Below, in pieces: positions 26,181 to 40,612 of a stretch of 64,000 nucleotides of DNA (the first letter of the stretch is position 1; each line of letters begins with the position of its first letter). The DNA lies in NCBI GenBank assembly GCA_037013685.1, contig CM072899.1:8350479-8414478 (forward strand), read 5' to 3'. Both the position numbers and the translations under genes were made by a program. The notes beneath the pieces were generated by a model. It had not been told where the DNA came from. It worked only from the letters and a program-made list of their open reading frames with translations, and did not search any database. The stretch comes from Acridotheres tristis. Taxonomy: Eukaryota; Chordata; Aves; Passeriformes; Sturnidae.

Positions 26181-29100
26181 GTTAAAAAATTAGGTACAGG
26201 CAACAGCAAGATTAGGAGTTATTGTTAAGCCCAGAGGCATAGAATTTTCCCAGCTGGTGAACTTAAGTTAAGTAAATTTAATGCACTGTAATTTAATTAC
26301 TAATCACAGTTTTTCTTCACAATGGGAATTGATACTAGGTTTATATTTTACAAGAACAAAAATCAGAATTTGAATACCTGCTGTGTTGGGTGATGACATT
26401 CTACTAAGGGCTACAAATAAAACAATATTTTGCAGACTTCAGTGTAACATTTGGATTTAGATATATTAGAGTATTATTTAAATATTATTTATTTAATTAT
26501 TACTGTGTTAGAAATTAAGTAGTCCCTATAGGTTTTTTAATACAAATATAATGCAGCCTTTGTGAAGAGCATACTCAATACAACTTTGTATATATATGAA
26601 ATATATCTTTTAATAATTCAGAGAGGCATATTAGTAAATGTCAAATTCCCACAAGAAGAAGGAATTTGACCTACATTAATAAAGCTATTTAGGATTCATT
26701 AATTGTAGACAGATCTCTTAAGCTATTTGCTATTACTCACCTTTTCATGCATAATGCAACATGTTGGCTTAAATACAATTCCTAATTTACATACTGTTGG
26801 ATCTGTTGCTCTTCTTGCTATTCACTATTTGACTTCTCTTAACCTGCCTGACTTATAGGTCCTCTTAGTAATTTGCCATCCTGTGAAATTCTCAAATATC
26901 AAGGTCAATTAGAAGTTATGTTACAGTTGGTTGAAGCCAAGCAATGGATGAAATTTCATTTTTCCTGAAATTTCCGGGTCAATAAGGAAAGATTTAATGA
27001 AACAATTCTGATGATAGACCTGACTCATCTTTCCCTTGATGAGGAGGAAGATAGATTCCACAAAAGGAGATTTCATTCTGTTGGATGTGCATGTTAGGAA
27101 TATAAACCAATCTGAAAAGTTTTGCCAAATACGTTTGTAATTTTTCACACTGAGATATGGAACCCACATACATGCTAAATGTATGTAGGTTCAAAGAAAA
27201 TTTGCCTTGAGAGATAAAAGGCTTTTTATTGTTATTGATATTTATAATGAGGTCTTTGAGCTCCAAGGAGATATTACAACCAAGGCAGTGATCAAATTGG
27301 CACAGAATGTGCCTGAGTATGTACAAGCAGATATAGAAATGGCTCTGTAGGGAACGTGTGAATCCAGTCCAGTGAAAAGGTTGATGTGGTGGCAGCTCAG
27401 GAATATTAAAATCTGTTCATTAAATTAGTCATTAGCTCTCTGGGCAGTTTGGGGCAGACTCAGCTAGCAGAGACGAGCCATTCTCTAAATGAAGTTGGAT
27501 ATGAAGCTGCTGTGGGACAGGCTGTGTTGAGAGTTGCTACCCTAAATTAATGGTGATGTGAAAGCCCCAGGTATGCTGTGGAAGACAGGCTTTTGAGGAA
27601 TGATGCTTCCTTCTTGTGTTTGGAAAGTAATCAAATCTTCCTGAGAGCAATGGGCTTTCAATCACAGCCATGTGTGTTTGTGTTGGAGCGTTAGAGGGAA
27701 ATCCTGTCTCAAGAGATGACAACCAAACCTCGATTTCATCATTTCTGCCTTTTGCTTTTTTCATCTTTTCTTCTTTCGGTGTTTGTGTTGTGGGTGAAAT
27801 TCAAATCAACAAACTAATTGTTGTTGTGATTTCAGCAGGTAATTAATTTGAGGAAAGCTTAGCACATTGCCAGCTTTTCCTCCTGATGGTGCTGCTGGCA
27901 CTGGCCTGTTTTGCTGTTTTGAAGAGACCCAGAAACTGAGCATATCTGTTACCGTAATAAAATAACCCCATACTGGTAAGTTACATAAAATAGCACGAAG
28001 AGGCAGCAAAGGAAGCCCAGTTTTGCAAACTACGCTCCTAGGTTTTGTAATTAGTCTGCAGCAAAGATGAAGTTTGACAGTCTTCCCTTATATTGCTCTC
28101 TGGGGTACAAGTGCATGTGCAGCTTTCCGAGAAGAGCTGAAAATCAACTAGTACCTGGAATACTAATCTGTTATCTGTAGCCTTCTGAATGAGAAAAATG
28201 TGCCTTCTGGCAGACTGGGAAATGCATTGGTTTCGTGCCTCTCCTTTGCTTAGAGAAGGTGTACAGTGGTCACCACGGAGAACCCAATACCTGGGGAGTT
28301 CCTCCTTACATTAGCATGTTTCCATGAAAAACTGGTATAAAGTACACAGGCATAAAGTACTACTAATATTTGTGACATTAAATATCAGCTCATTTGTATT
28401 CTTCTTCTGTCCCAAGAGTCCTGGGGAGGCTGCAGACTTTGGGGGTAACCTTCCAGGAAGAAGGAGATCTTTGCCTGAGAAAAATAGCAAGTAATTGTGA
28501 CATCCCATTGTCCCCACTGATCTGAAACAATCCATGAAAAATTGCAGTTGGATGATGTGTGCACACACATTTGGCAGGGTAAATAAATACAAAAGGATCT
28601 TATTAGATCTTAGAATGTAAAACTTACAATTGTGATAATTGCAAAAACTTCTAATTGGATATAATTATAATCTTCAAAGCATGCTGAACAGGGTAGTGTT
28701 TGATCGTGTTGTTGACCTTTTCACTCTGCTTTCAGGAGAAACTCTTAGAAACGAGGTGTTGTAAAATTCATCAGAGAGCAATTAATTTGTGCAATTAGAG
28801 GAATATAATATGAATTAATGCCGATGTACATATCAGAACATAAATGGACTTTAATGTGCTGCACAGGCTTCAACTGGTAATGAGAATTCATTGTATGACA
28901 ACTAAGAGAATACATGAATAGGACCTTGCTCATGTGAGACAGGCTCAGTGGTAGTCCAGGCATAAGTGCAGAACCAGTACAAATTGTCATTGACTATTTA
29001 AAACTTTTTATCTGATATGAAAAGGCAAAGCAATCTATTTTCTTAAGCCCAAGTTCTTGTCAAAAGAAATAAACCTTTATATATTTTTAAAAATAGGAAT

Positions 29101-31913
29101 TTTCTGTCTCATTTTACATTTTCCAAAGAGTAGGATGTCCTATTTTTCCTTGGCCTGTGTGAATTGAGTCCACCACAGTCCTCACTTTAAAAAAGGGTAA
29201 GAAAGAGCTACCTAAGCCTACTCTGCTGGTCCTGTGTCTTTGTCTCATGATATCATTAACAGATAGCAAAGAGCACACCAAACTGGAACACTGCATCATT
29301 CATGTGACTCTGTTCACTTTAGAGACTCAAATCCAATCTGCAGGCACCATCTCTCATTGCACTGTTGCTCTTAGGTATAAATTTTGCTTTTCAATTAAAG
29401 GACAGGAAGAAGGATATGAGATAAAAATTGCATAAAGCTATAAATAAGAAGTAGAGGCTCTCATGAATCTGTTTTTCTTTTGTATCTCTCTGGGAAAATG
29501 TTTTCTATTACTGGTAACTGGATCAAAGATACAGATTGGATGGGGCTTTTTCTGACACATGTAGTCCAGAAGCACAGTTTTTAAAAATATGTATTAGTTA
29601 TAATTCAAACTTGATGCTCACAGATTTTTTTTTAAATAATTACTTTTTAGTTCTCAGATATTCCTTTCATATTATATTTTTAGATAATCTTTTCAACCCA
29701 CTACTCCACTTATTTTTAATTTTACTTCATTAGCTCTTAGTTTTCTGTAAAGTGTGATCATTGGCCAACATTGAGTACAAATCTTTGATATCAGCCTGGT
29801 GTGATTTCAGACTCATCAGCTGCAATGAGTGCTCATTGGAGCTGCCCCTCCGCGAGCATTCGATGCTCCTCTTGTTCCTATTCTGTATTTTATAAATTAC
29901 TGAAGCACAGCTCCAATAAATAAGCCTACCTTAAAATCTGTGCCAGTCAAAATATTTTTCACAGTTTTATGTGGAGGCATACATTGTTTTTATGCAGCTG
30001 TCTCTTTCTGAACTAATTTTATTGCCGTACATCAAGCTTTAAAGACCATCTCATGTGAAACTTTGCCAATGCTTTAATGGGCTTAAAGTGCTAAGTATTC
30101 TTATTTATTTCTCTCTATTTACTTATAGGCACTGTAATGACAAGCAAATGTATGATCAGTGGTAGAGCAAGCAGTATATTCAGGCTGAGCATACTGCACA
30201 TGAGCATATTGAGTGCAGGAAATCCACAACCAGGTGTAGCCCGTGGCTGTCTCCTCCATTCTGCAGATTCTCATCTCCTGTGGGGAGGAGGAGCTGGTGG
30301 ACCCCCATACCATACTCCCAGCCCACAGAATCCCACAGAGCTGATTTGGGCTGACAGGGGCAGAGGTGAGTGCTGAAAGCCAAGGGCAGCTGTGGCACAG
30401 CTGGGGAGCAGCAGCCCCGGACACATCTGCAGCTGGAGTGAAGCCAGGGGAGAAGCTGCTTTGCTGCCTCTCAACAACAGGCCTGGGGCCAGAGGGTCAC
30501 GTTTGCACTCAGGCTGGGTGATGGAGTTTGTGCTGGAGGCAGGGGACCCCCACAGTCACAGCTGCATCCCCAGACAGCTGCTCAACTCCTCCTTTGGCAG
30601 CTTTCGCTTTTGCTGCTGCTCTCCTGCTGTAGCGGGGTTGTTTCACTCAGCCATGGCTGGGTAAGTGGTTTCTCTCCTTCCCTCAGCAGCTGAAGGTTGG
30701 ATCTAAAAATCTCTGCTCAAAGGGCAGGTGATCCCTGGGGCTCCTGCCCTCAGCCTCACACCCAGGATTCAGTTGGCATTTGAAGGGGTACTGTCCTGGT
30801 GGAAGTTTTCATGTTGTAAATGGGCATTTCAAATGAGAACAAATGCAGGAGTAAAATGAAATAGCTGAGACATTTTAACTGAAAGAGAGAAAGGGAGACT
30901 CCAGATTGATAAAGCTGTAAAAAGCTGTTCTGTGCATCTCTTGGAAATCCTCAGCTCACAGTCGTGCTGCAGAGGTGCCCCTAATAACCTGAGTGACCCC
31001 AGGGCTGAGATATGTGTACAGTAGTATTCCCTCTGTGGATAAGGAGCCCCTGTCCCCTGGGGAAAGGCATTGTACTGACCTCAGCCTAATGGCTGAGGGC
31101 AATTGCATACATAGGGTGTCATTGAATATCTAGGCCAGGGAAATAAAATGTCTAGAGGGTTTGATCGGCAGAAAACATGGTCAGAACTATGGTGAAAAAG
31201 CAGCTGGTTCTATCTGCTAGGTAGCAAGATTTAAAGCTTTGCTGTAGATCGTCCAGCACACTTGTGCAGGAAGCAGCCAGAGGGACCTGCTGAGACTCTC
31301 CCTGGGCTGACTGCACCTGTAACTCTCCATGCCAGAGTCAAAGGTTTCTCTGCTTGTTTCTGTTTTTTTCTTGTACCTTTATAATATCAGTGTCCATTTT
31401 CTCCTCACCCTTAAACAACTTCCAACGTTTTCCTCGCATGTCTAACTTAATGAGAAACTTCAGATGTGCCTGGAGCTGTATCCAAGGCTGTGCTCAGATG
31501 TTGAAACAACTGCCTGAAAATTGGCTTCCTATGTAATAACCCAGAGCTCAGTGTATGAAGAGTGCTGTGTTGTAGATGTTCTCTCAGTGCAATTTCTTTG
31601 AAGAAATAAATTACCACTGTGTTTTGTGTTGGGAGAAAGAGTGTTTTGTTGTTCTAAGTGACCCATAAAGATAACAGTTCCAGAATTTGGCACTTTACCT
31701 TCGTGGGCCTTTTTCAATAGATTTAAATTATGATAAAGGATTTCTTATTATAAAGGTCTCTGGATTACTCATCTAAATTATGAGTGAGGTGGATGTTATC
31801 CTTCAAAGGATAAGCTTTCTGCTTGCTGTGTTCTCAGACAAAGTATTTTCCAACAACGTGGTCTTCAGTGTTTGCCCATTTTCGCACTGTAATGAGATGT
31901 ATGCCACTACAAA

Positions 31914-31941
31914 ACTGCATTAAAGGGCTTTTTAATGCAGT
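31914..31941. repeat. Perfect 11-bp inverted repeat with 6-base loop
   Basis: ACTGCATTAAA (31914-31924) is followed by GGGCTT and then by its exact reverse complement TTTAATGCAGT (31931-31941). A folded strand would form an 11-bp stem. It is too short for a microRNA precursor. It may be a paired binding site, since each arm contains ATTAA, or a chance palindrome. Confidence 0.85.
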
Positions 31942-34900
31942 CGGGAGCCACAGCTAACAGGCCTTCTATCAGTGTAAGTGCCATAGCTCAAACTGATAAA
32001 GAGCTAAATCCCTAACAAGCTCTAAGTTACAGCATGGAAATAGAAAGTAGACTTTCTCCATACACGTTTTAAGTACCTCATTAGTTCTCAATATGTCTAC
32101 ATGAGCTGAAAGTAATTGATCTCATTACTATGTATGTAAATGTGGCAAATTTCTTAAATTTTGCAACTTAGCTATGTTCAATTAACCGGTTTGTTAAAAT
32201 ATATGACTCTTCAATTAATTGTAGGGGTGAGAGCGTGAAAGGGAATATGTGCATATGTTAGGGTCTAGAGGACAGAGATTCTGAGTCTCATCCAAATCTC
32301 AGCTATGGAATTTTTGGATTTTGAAAAAGCCACCCCGGGCAGAACACAGTGCACAGTAAGGGCTGTTTGCTGCCAGGGTGGGAGAGCATTCGTGCCCTGC
32401 TGCTCCAGGTAACAGGCTGGGTGGTGACTGTTCAGTCATGCTGAAGATTCTTCTCTGTGTTATCCAGAGCATTCTTCATGCTGGTTCTTTTCTTCTGAAA
32501 CTTGTCTGAAAGAGATGCTTTGAGGACTTAGAGAACCTGTACCTTCCTGCAGCGTGCAGCCAAGTCTGCACTGGTACTTAAACTGGCTTTGGTGGATCCT
32601 TGCAATGCACCTGTGGCCAGGAGTGAGAGTGTTACTGAGGTGAGACCTCTGGAGCACGGGGGATGTGTAATGAACAGCCCTAGTGTGCACTCTCTGCTCA
32701 GGGGAGTTCGTTCTCTGCATCTCAGTACTAAGAGCAGTAGATTTGCAGGCTGGATTTCCCAAGCCTTGTGAACACAAGATGGTTCCCTATAAATGCCTGC
32801 AGAATGGCCACAATGTCCTTAAACAATCACATCCTCTACATCCTCTGCATCTCTGCAGTGCAGCAGTTTCTGCTCCCCCAAGGCTGAGATTTTTCCTGTC
32901 CCTTCCAGAAGAGCCCAGCAAGAGGGGCAAGCTGGCCTGAGGTTTGTGAAAGGAGGTGTGAGGGGAGGCCTTGCAGGCAAAGTGACTTCTGTGGAAGCCA
33001 TACCGTGATGGGGCTCTGGGCTGTTAACTCACATCTGGAAAGATCGAGGTACCTAGGAAAAAGTCCAGCCAGATAAAAGAATTGGGCTAGAACAAAGTAA
33101 AACAGTTTAATATATGGTGGTGCAGTATCTGAGATATTGAAATAAATGTGGTAAGGCTGGGAAGTCCAAGGTGGAGCCTGTTTAATACACTTTTGTAGAA
33201 GATCTGTAACCAAAATTGTAGTAGCTGTGATCTACTCATCAAGTAGGGTGATTTCTAATGGTTCTTGAGGTTTTATTTGTCATGTGATGCTCACTGATAA
33301 AAAAATGAGCCATAAGGATGGAATAACTGACATGGGGTTTTTATTTTTACCTTCAGAAGTTCTTGAGCTTGCCTGGACATCACATGTTACTAGCTAAGGC
33401 TGCCCTTAGGCAAAGCTCTCCTTGTCTGCAGTGAAAGCTTTGCCATGCTCAGAATTCTGAGATTTGCTTCTGCAGTTATTTCTTTCTCCAGTGTTCCTGA
33501 CAAACTGTTTTCCCTTCCTTAGAGCTTGTGACTTCTAAGAAATTTTTGAACAAAGTGATTTGTTCAGTTAGTTGCACTACATAAACCATACCTATAAATG
33601 TTTGCAGCATGCCCTGCTACTTCTTCTTCAGTAATAAAAGAACATGTTCTTATTCTATTAATTCTACCTTTCAGAGGGCAGGGGGTTATTTGTTTTGTGA
33701 GTAGTTTTGTGTGCGACTTTACCCATAAACCAGATGTTAACACAAGACTCCACATGTTTGTGATCATTAGACAATATTAAAAGCTATCACTCAATCACCA
33801 TTTGGGAACAAGAACACTGGGGGTTCTGCTACCTGCAAAGCAATAAAATTATTGTCTGACACGTTTACAATCCCAGAACTGGCAATCTGCTTTTACACAG
33901 AATAAGGTGTGTTGATACAATACAGTGTCTTGCTGAGCTGTTCATATATAACATTTGCATTAGATAATTTAATTTAAATACCTAGAGCACAGTTGTAGAG
34001 TAAGAGAATGAGATAATGTTCAGATAGGTACTTCTGTAAATAATTGTGTCATTCTGAATTAATTCTTTTTTTTTTACCTGTTTTCTGTTAACTTTTGCCA
34101 TTTTTGCCAAAGAGATTATAAAAAGCTGGATATTTGCAAACACTTGAGAACTATATTTCTATTTTATTTAACCATTCTTTTTAATATAGAAACAGTATCA
34201 GCATATTTTCCAGTTTCCAGAGGGTTTTGAAAAGAATGATAGGAAACCATAAAACTCCTGAAAGGACTTTACCTTGGCTGAAGACTTTATATATAAAGAG
34301 ATCAATTTTCTGATAAGATTCTCTGGAATGAAAGGACATTTTGTAATTTTAGCAAACATGAATACCAAAACCAGGGAAGGCTGATTGGGACCTGGAGCCT
34401 GATACAAACCTCATTATAGACTACAAAAAGTTTCCTGGAACTTTTATGGCCTTTGGATCTGGTCCTTTAATGTGTCTGGTAAGGTAATGGTTGAAATAGC
34501 TTCAGTGTTCTGGCCTGTTCTCTGAATGTCACAATGCTGCCAATTTCTGTGGAAGGGCTTTAACTCTCTGGCAAGTCATTTCGGGGTGGGGGAAGAATGT
34601 TCCAGTGTTAGGAGCAATTACAGTGCAATATTACACCTCCTACCCTGTCTGTTCCAGCCTAGCATCAATAACGAGAAGCAAAGTCTGGTTATCTCTGCTG
34701 ATTACACAGTGACAAATAACTTCTGTGCAATGCCTGCTTTCATGGCAGTAAGTCAGTGCTCAGATGACACAGCCTGCACAGAGGAGACGTGCTCTTGTTA
34801 AAAATGTGCAGTGAAGGTGCCCAGCCTGGGGGCTGTGCTGGCTCTGGTGCAGGCTGTGTGTGCAGTGCTCTCATGGTGACCTTCCCCTCGCCCCTGACTG

Positions 34901-37900
34901 ATGGGAAGGTGGGGAAGGAGTGGCTGGGACGTGAATTTTGGATCACTGAGGAAGGCGTGTGCTTGTGTTACCCTGCTGTCCACAACTGGTGTGGTGATGC
35001 CTTTTATAACCAAATCTGGCCTGTCAGGAAAAGGGACTCTGCTAACACAAGACCAGTGACAATGCTCATCGGTGAATAGAACTCCAAAAGCATTAGTTTC
35101 AATTGCCTGTGTACAGTACTTGGGCATTAAATACAGCGATTTCTTCAGAAATTCATGAGTTTGTTCATTTAGGAGCAGAACTGGAAATCTACTGAGTTCA
35201 GTAGGAAGGTAAACTTGCTTCAGTACTCTGCTGTCAGGTCATGGCTTCCCTTTTCTCCATGAACTCCCTGAGAAATGCCTGCATGAGTTCAAAGCAAAAT
35301 TTTTTCTGTGGTCCTGTGGGTTTTAATTCCAGGCACAGGCTGCATGGCTGCTTTTGGCTACATTAGCTATATCATAATTAATGCTTTCTGGTCACCACCA
35401 GGAGTTAAGGAGGGTGACCAGATCAACTTTGCCCCTGATCCTGGCCTTCCTCCAGCTGTACAAGGTGCACAGCGCTTCTTGCACCCTCCCTTTGCCTCCA
35501 GTGCTGTGCTTGGTTTTGTGAGATGTGTCATTTCCAGCACTGTGGACGCTGCCTTTCAACCTCAGCAGCCCTCTAAGGCTCACACAGCCCATCTGCATTG
35601 CCTGGTGATGCTTTGACCCTATTAGCAGGTAGTAAGTGCAATTGAAATAGGAAGATTTCATTCAGCTGAAAATGTGCACAGTCTTCAATAAGCAGGTAGC
35701 CACAGAAATAAGGAACGTGGGATAACCTGAGATGAACCAAAGGGATAATTGTAAGCAGTGAAAAGCCCAGGGAACCAGGGTATGAGCAGATAATTGATAC
35801 AATAACTTTCTCAGTTATTTGCCTTGTGTATTACCCAGGTTTCTTTTCTTTTTTGTTTTAATTACTGTTTTTTATTTGATGCTTGGTTGCCTGGTGAGTT
35901 TAACACTTTCCAACAAGAAAGGCTCTTGACAAGGAGGTGGATTGTATTGCAGGTCGAGGTTCTGGATGGCTGCCATGCAAAGTGGTTTAGACAGAGAGGC
36001 TCCCAGTAAGTGCTACAGTAGTTGCAAGTTGGCAGATCTTCTATGTGTGGATGCCAAATAGCCAATTCCCACTTCACAATGTTGAATAATGAACATTGTT
36101 TCTAAATTCTTTCAAGAATAAATTCCATTAAGATGTTTGGACTGTAAATACTTCCTCTTAGAGAAAGTAATTATTTTAATTTGTTTTTAATTCTATTATT
36201 ACGTCTGTTAATAAAGATGCCTATTTAAACTATTTAAGACATCCACTGAAATTCTACAATATTAATTTTATGGAAAACTTCCAAAGAACTCTATTAGTTT
36301 TCCTCCATTAAGATAACATTATGGACTTTTAATAGAGCTCTTGGCTATAGCAATTTTTATTGACCTAGTTAGTAAATGAATTAATGTTAGTCCCAGTGTC
36401 TTCAAAATACACGATATACTTTAAAAAATAAAGTTTTCTAAAAAGTATTTAATAATTTATCCATTACAGCAACTTTTAGCACCCCTTGATAACACATATA
36501 CATGCACTGGGTGAATTTTAGGTATGATTTAGTTTTGCTTAAGACTTTCTGGACACCTCAGGTAATGATTTTTCGTCTTTCCATAACCTTATTTTTTAAG
36601 TCAGGCAGAAAAATCAATTCTTACATGATCTCACCCACAAGCTGGTTCCATACAAATAAATCTCAGGATGGGATGTGTTAATTCTTTTAATAATGCTCTT
36701 TCTGCTCAATCAGGTTGAATAAATGCACTTAGGTTACCTACAGTGGTGGCTGATTTCTTTTTACCAAATTGTGCATGAACTTTAGCCATGGTTGTTTGCA
36801 TCTTGCTTCTATTTTCGACAGACGTTGTTTTTTCTGTAGTCTTGGACAGAGGTTGCTCTGGTTTCCTCAGGGATTGTGCTGAGTTCCTGCCCGTGACTCC
36901 GAGTTAGACCTGATCCTTTTCAAAGAGTTCAGATCTGGTCTGCTCTGACAGCCCAAACCCCTGCTCAGTCTGGGGATCTCAGCTGGCATCTCAGCATGGT
37001 GTTCCAAGCAAAGGATCATGACTGACAGTATCCAAAATTCATCATGAAAACATACAGTTCTTCTGGTCCTGGGGAGCTTCTGTATTTCTCTTGCACAGGC
37101 ATTGGACACACATGACATTTGCATGCTCTTTAAAGCAGTGTGCCATTAATTAGTCAGTCCAGTGGTCCACTAATGAGAATTTTACTTGAAAAGTAAAAGC
37201 AAAACAGATTAATGCTGTCTGAGTTAATAGTTAACTGAAGCTTATTTAAAGTTTATGTTAGGTAGGTTATAGATGAACAATGTAACTCTTTTCCAAGACT
37301 TATTTCTTATGAAACAGCACTGTCTTGTCTTTGACATGAAGACTGATGATTTAGGTTTGATTTGTTGTTTTTCAAGTGAATCCATCCACATTGCATTTCG
37401 TATTCTGGACTGTCATGTTCATATGAGTATGAGCCAGTAGCACATCATAGATTATTTGTGTAATACAAGTCCTTTGTAATGACCCATCTTCATCAAATCT
37501 GAGCATAAAACAAGAGGTAGCCAGAAAAGTGAATCTATATTGCTACCAATTCTTTGTATGCTGTTCTGTTTGTGTACACTGGACAGATTACATTTCCTGC
37601 CTTCCATAGCTGACACCAGAGAGATGGATGCTTAGCCACTGTACAGAGTCCCACCAGTAATTCAGTAAGTGACTTGGGCTTTTCCTGAGTGCCCTCTTGA
37701 GGGCTTTTAAATTACCTGTAGGTTATTTACTGGGTTTCTGCATAAGAATCAAGCTCATTTCTGGCCATTGAGTACCCAGATGTGCCAGAGTGACTGATGC
37801 TATGTTGTAGGAACTTGTGGTTTAGGTCTTGATCTCTTAAACACTTGCTACTTAATTTAGTTTTATTCCTGGGCACAAAGTTGCTTCAATTTCTTTTCAT

Positions 37901-39544
37901 TTACAGCTTTATTGGATCTGTCTGATGAATGTTAAGCACAGCATTTCTACATGTGGGTGTTCTGAGGTGAGCAAGACTACGTGTACAAGCACTGTAGCTA
38001 AATCCTGTTTTGATATACCAGGATCTTCTTGAGAGTGGGCTGGCAGAGACTACAGATGATGGGCAAAGAAACAAAGCTGGATATGGAAAAGAACAAGGTT
38101 TAAATGTGCCACTGCTGTCGTTCTCTGCTCGAAAATGCCACTGTGGAAGCTATGTGTGAGCACTAGACCTTGCTAGTCTGAAAGCCTAAAAGTTGTGGAG
38201 ACTTGTTAGTGGAGGTCAGGGGAGAGGTGTTTATTTTCAGCACTGTTCTCACACTGACAACTTGAGAGTGAAAGGGATCCATGGCTGCGTATGCTTGGTG
38301 ACTTCAAGTAGCACTCTTGCCACTCAGTTAGTACTGAGTAATTTCTGGCCAACACATCTATGCCACTTTGCCACTCATGTATCATAGCTTCAGGCCTAAG
38401 AGCTAAATTTGATATTGTTTAGTGTTTGTTTATTAATATTTTTAAAACAGCGTAGCATAGCGCAGTTATGTTTGATTTTTCAAAATATAAAACAATATGG
38501 TGATACTCGTGCATCATTTCAGTCTGTGCTAAAAACTCCTCAGGTAGCAGGGTATTTTTATGGATTGACTTCTCTACACTGTATATAAAATACAGGGAGC
38601 CCATAAGGCGAATCTGACATACATATGTGGTGTGTAGTGCTGAGAGGTCAGGTCAGCTCTGCATTTGGGAAACTTTTGGTACAGGGTTTGTGTGGTGGAT
38701 GAGTGATTCCTTGTGTGGATCATGGAGATTTCTGTGTGTGCCAGTTGATAATCAGTGGTTGGCAGACTGTAATAACAAGTTCCCTTTCCTGAACAGGGAA
38801 ATAGAGGCTCCTCAAGCCCCAGAGCTCAAGGACCCTTTCACAGCCATAGTATCAGGAGCCTTTAAGCAAACTGACCATGCTGAGAACAAAAGCTGCAGGG
38901 TTTCCAGGGTCCCTCCTTGTTTCCAAAAGCAGTGATTGATCTCAGCAATGCATGCAGCCTTTGCTTGTCTTTTTGCAGACTCTGCCATGCTCCTTTGTAC
39001 ATATCTTGCACTAGCTTAGGAACCCTTGCTGTTGTTTCTACCATCTGGAGCAGCCTCTGTGTATCTTTCTGCCTCATCAACTCCTCATCTTTTCAACTTC
39101 TGTCTTTTTTTCTTAAGTAGATTTTCTCATCTGCATATGCCTTTGTTTTCATTTTCTTTCCTCACTCTTTTATTGGCCTTGTTGCTCAATGCCTTAATTT
39201 ATTCATCAAACAGTGTCTTGACAGCACTTTACATCACTGTATCATAATACACACATCTACTGTGTATTGCCTGAATTCACTTCTTCCTTGTATTTAATGC
39301 TGTCCATCTGGGAATGCAGTTGGTATGAAAGGCAGTATAAGTTGTAAAGTTGTATTATATTGTGAGAGAGACAGCAGCATCTGCTGCTATACATATAAAT
39401 ACTCTAACTTTGCAGTACTTCAACAAAGCAAATCATTTGGGCTAGTTTTAAACAGAAAAATTATTAAGTGATAAGAGGTATAAAATGAGTTTTAAAACAG
39501 AACTTGAGACTTTAAGAACAGAGTCAAGGACAAGGTTTTTTAAC

Positions 39545-39655
39545 TTCTGTTTCTCATGTATATAATGTGTACTAATATATATTTGTATATAATATATTTA
39601 AATATATATTTGTACATGTGTTTGTGTGTACATATATATTTTATATATATTGCAG
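39545..39655. repeat. AT-rich low-complexity stretch
   Basis: Alternating AT and TTTGTATAT-like elements fill this stretch (for example TATATATTTGTATATAATAT). It is a degenerate TA-rich simple repeat. The short frame that spans it is composed of Ile, Tyr, Leu and Cys and is not a plausible protein. Confidence 0.7.
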
Positions 39656-40579
39656 TATTGTTAAAAATCTCTGGGTTTGGAGCTCTGGGATCAAAGGAAG
39701 ACATTGCTTTCTTCTTTTTTCCTTTGGTTTATTTTTTTGACAATTTTGAAAATTGAAGCTTTCACCAGGGGAGCTCTGCATCTGACTCTCCTGGCTCCCA
39801 GGAGTGCAGGATGCCTTTTACATCTGCACTTCTGTGCTGGAGTTTGCTGTGGGCACACCACCTGAGCTATTCTGAGCCTGTTTGCCTCTCTTTGCAGGTA
39901 ATCTGAATTCCTCAAGGTAGAAGACAGATTTGAGAAATGTACCTCATAAAACAAATACCTGTGGCTTTGTTTGTCCAAGTGAGAATTAAATTCAAAATTT
40001 GATTTTCAGAAATCTCATCAGTCAAATAACAGCACTAATGCTGTTCTGACCTCCCGGCTGAGCATTCCTGGGCTGAAAGTCTCCACCTCTTCAAACCTCT
40101 GAAAGCTCTGAGGTTTTCCAGCACCCTCAGGATTGCACAACTCGTGGATGCTGGACTTTGATCTAATGAGTCCCTTCTGCTGGCAGGGGGCCCTGCAGGG
40201 CTGAGCAGGATTTGGGACCAATCCATGCCCCAAAGTAAAGGCAATCAGTATTTAAGTGTTCAGGGGTCAAAAGCAGTTGGGCATGGTTTGTGCTCAGAGA
40301 ATCCTGTTCCTGGTCATCCCACAGTGGCAATCCCAAAGGCTTCTGGGTATGGCTCAACATTACTGTTTTAATGATATAACCAACATATATTAATTCTGGG
40401 GTTTTCTCTTCACTTATTTAATTTTGCATCCTTAGTCCAAACTGTTGTTTGTCTGAACTTCATAAGATGAACTAGAATAACAAGAGACAACTATTTAAAG
40501 AAAATAATTTAAACATGAGAGTGTTGGTAATAAAAAGAGTTCATCTGTGCAACAATATTACATTTGCCATTGTATTTGA

Positions 40580-40612
40580 TTGCTAATGAATACCGAGTAT
40601 TCATCTTAGCAA
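40580..40612. repeat. Near-perfect 33-base hairpin
   Basis: TTGCTAATGAATAC (40580-40593), a CGA loop, then GTATTCATCTTAGCAA (40597-40612). The right arm is the reverse complement of the left apart from a 2-base bulge, giving about 14 base pairs. The central 19 bases (40586-40604) are perfectly paired around the loop. Confidence 0.85.

Larger units (their letters stand above)
25886..39544. other. Long non-coding region, no supportable gene
   Basis: Mostly AT-rich unique-looking DNA. It contains the TAAT-motif cluster at 26030-26180, a GC-richer patch at about 30230-30665 that ends in a good donor-like GTAAGT (30662-30667), a hairpin at 31914-31941, GC-richer patches near 32330-32940 and 34790-34970, and a pyrimidine-rich zone near 39090-39175. 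None of the frames has a recognisable domain, and opposite-strand frames overlap in the GC-rich parts. Confidence 0.5.

Noticed and set aside
39545..39655. TA-rich stretch as a replication origin or matrix attachment site
   Set aside because: Low-complexity TA sequence alone is not evidence for either function in a vertebrate genome.
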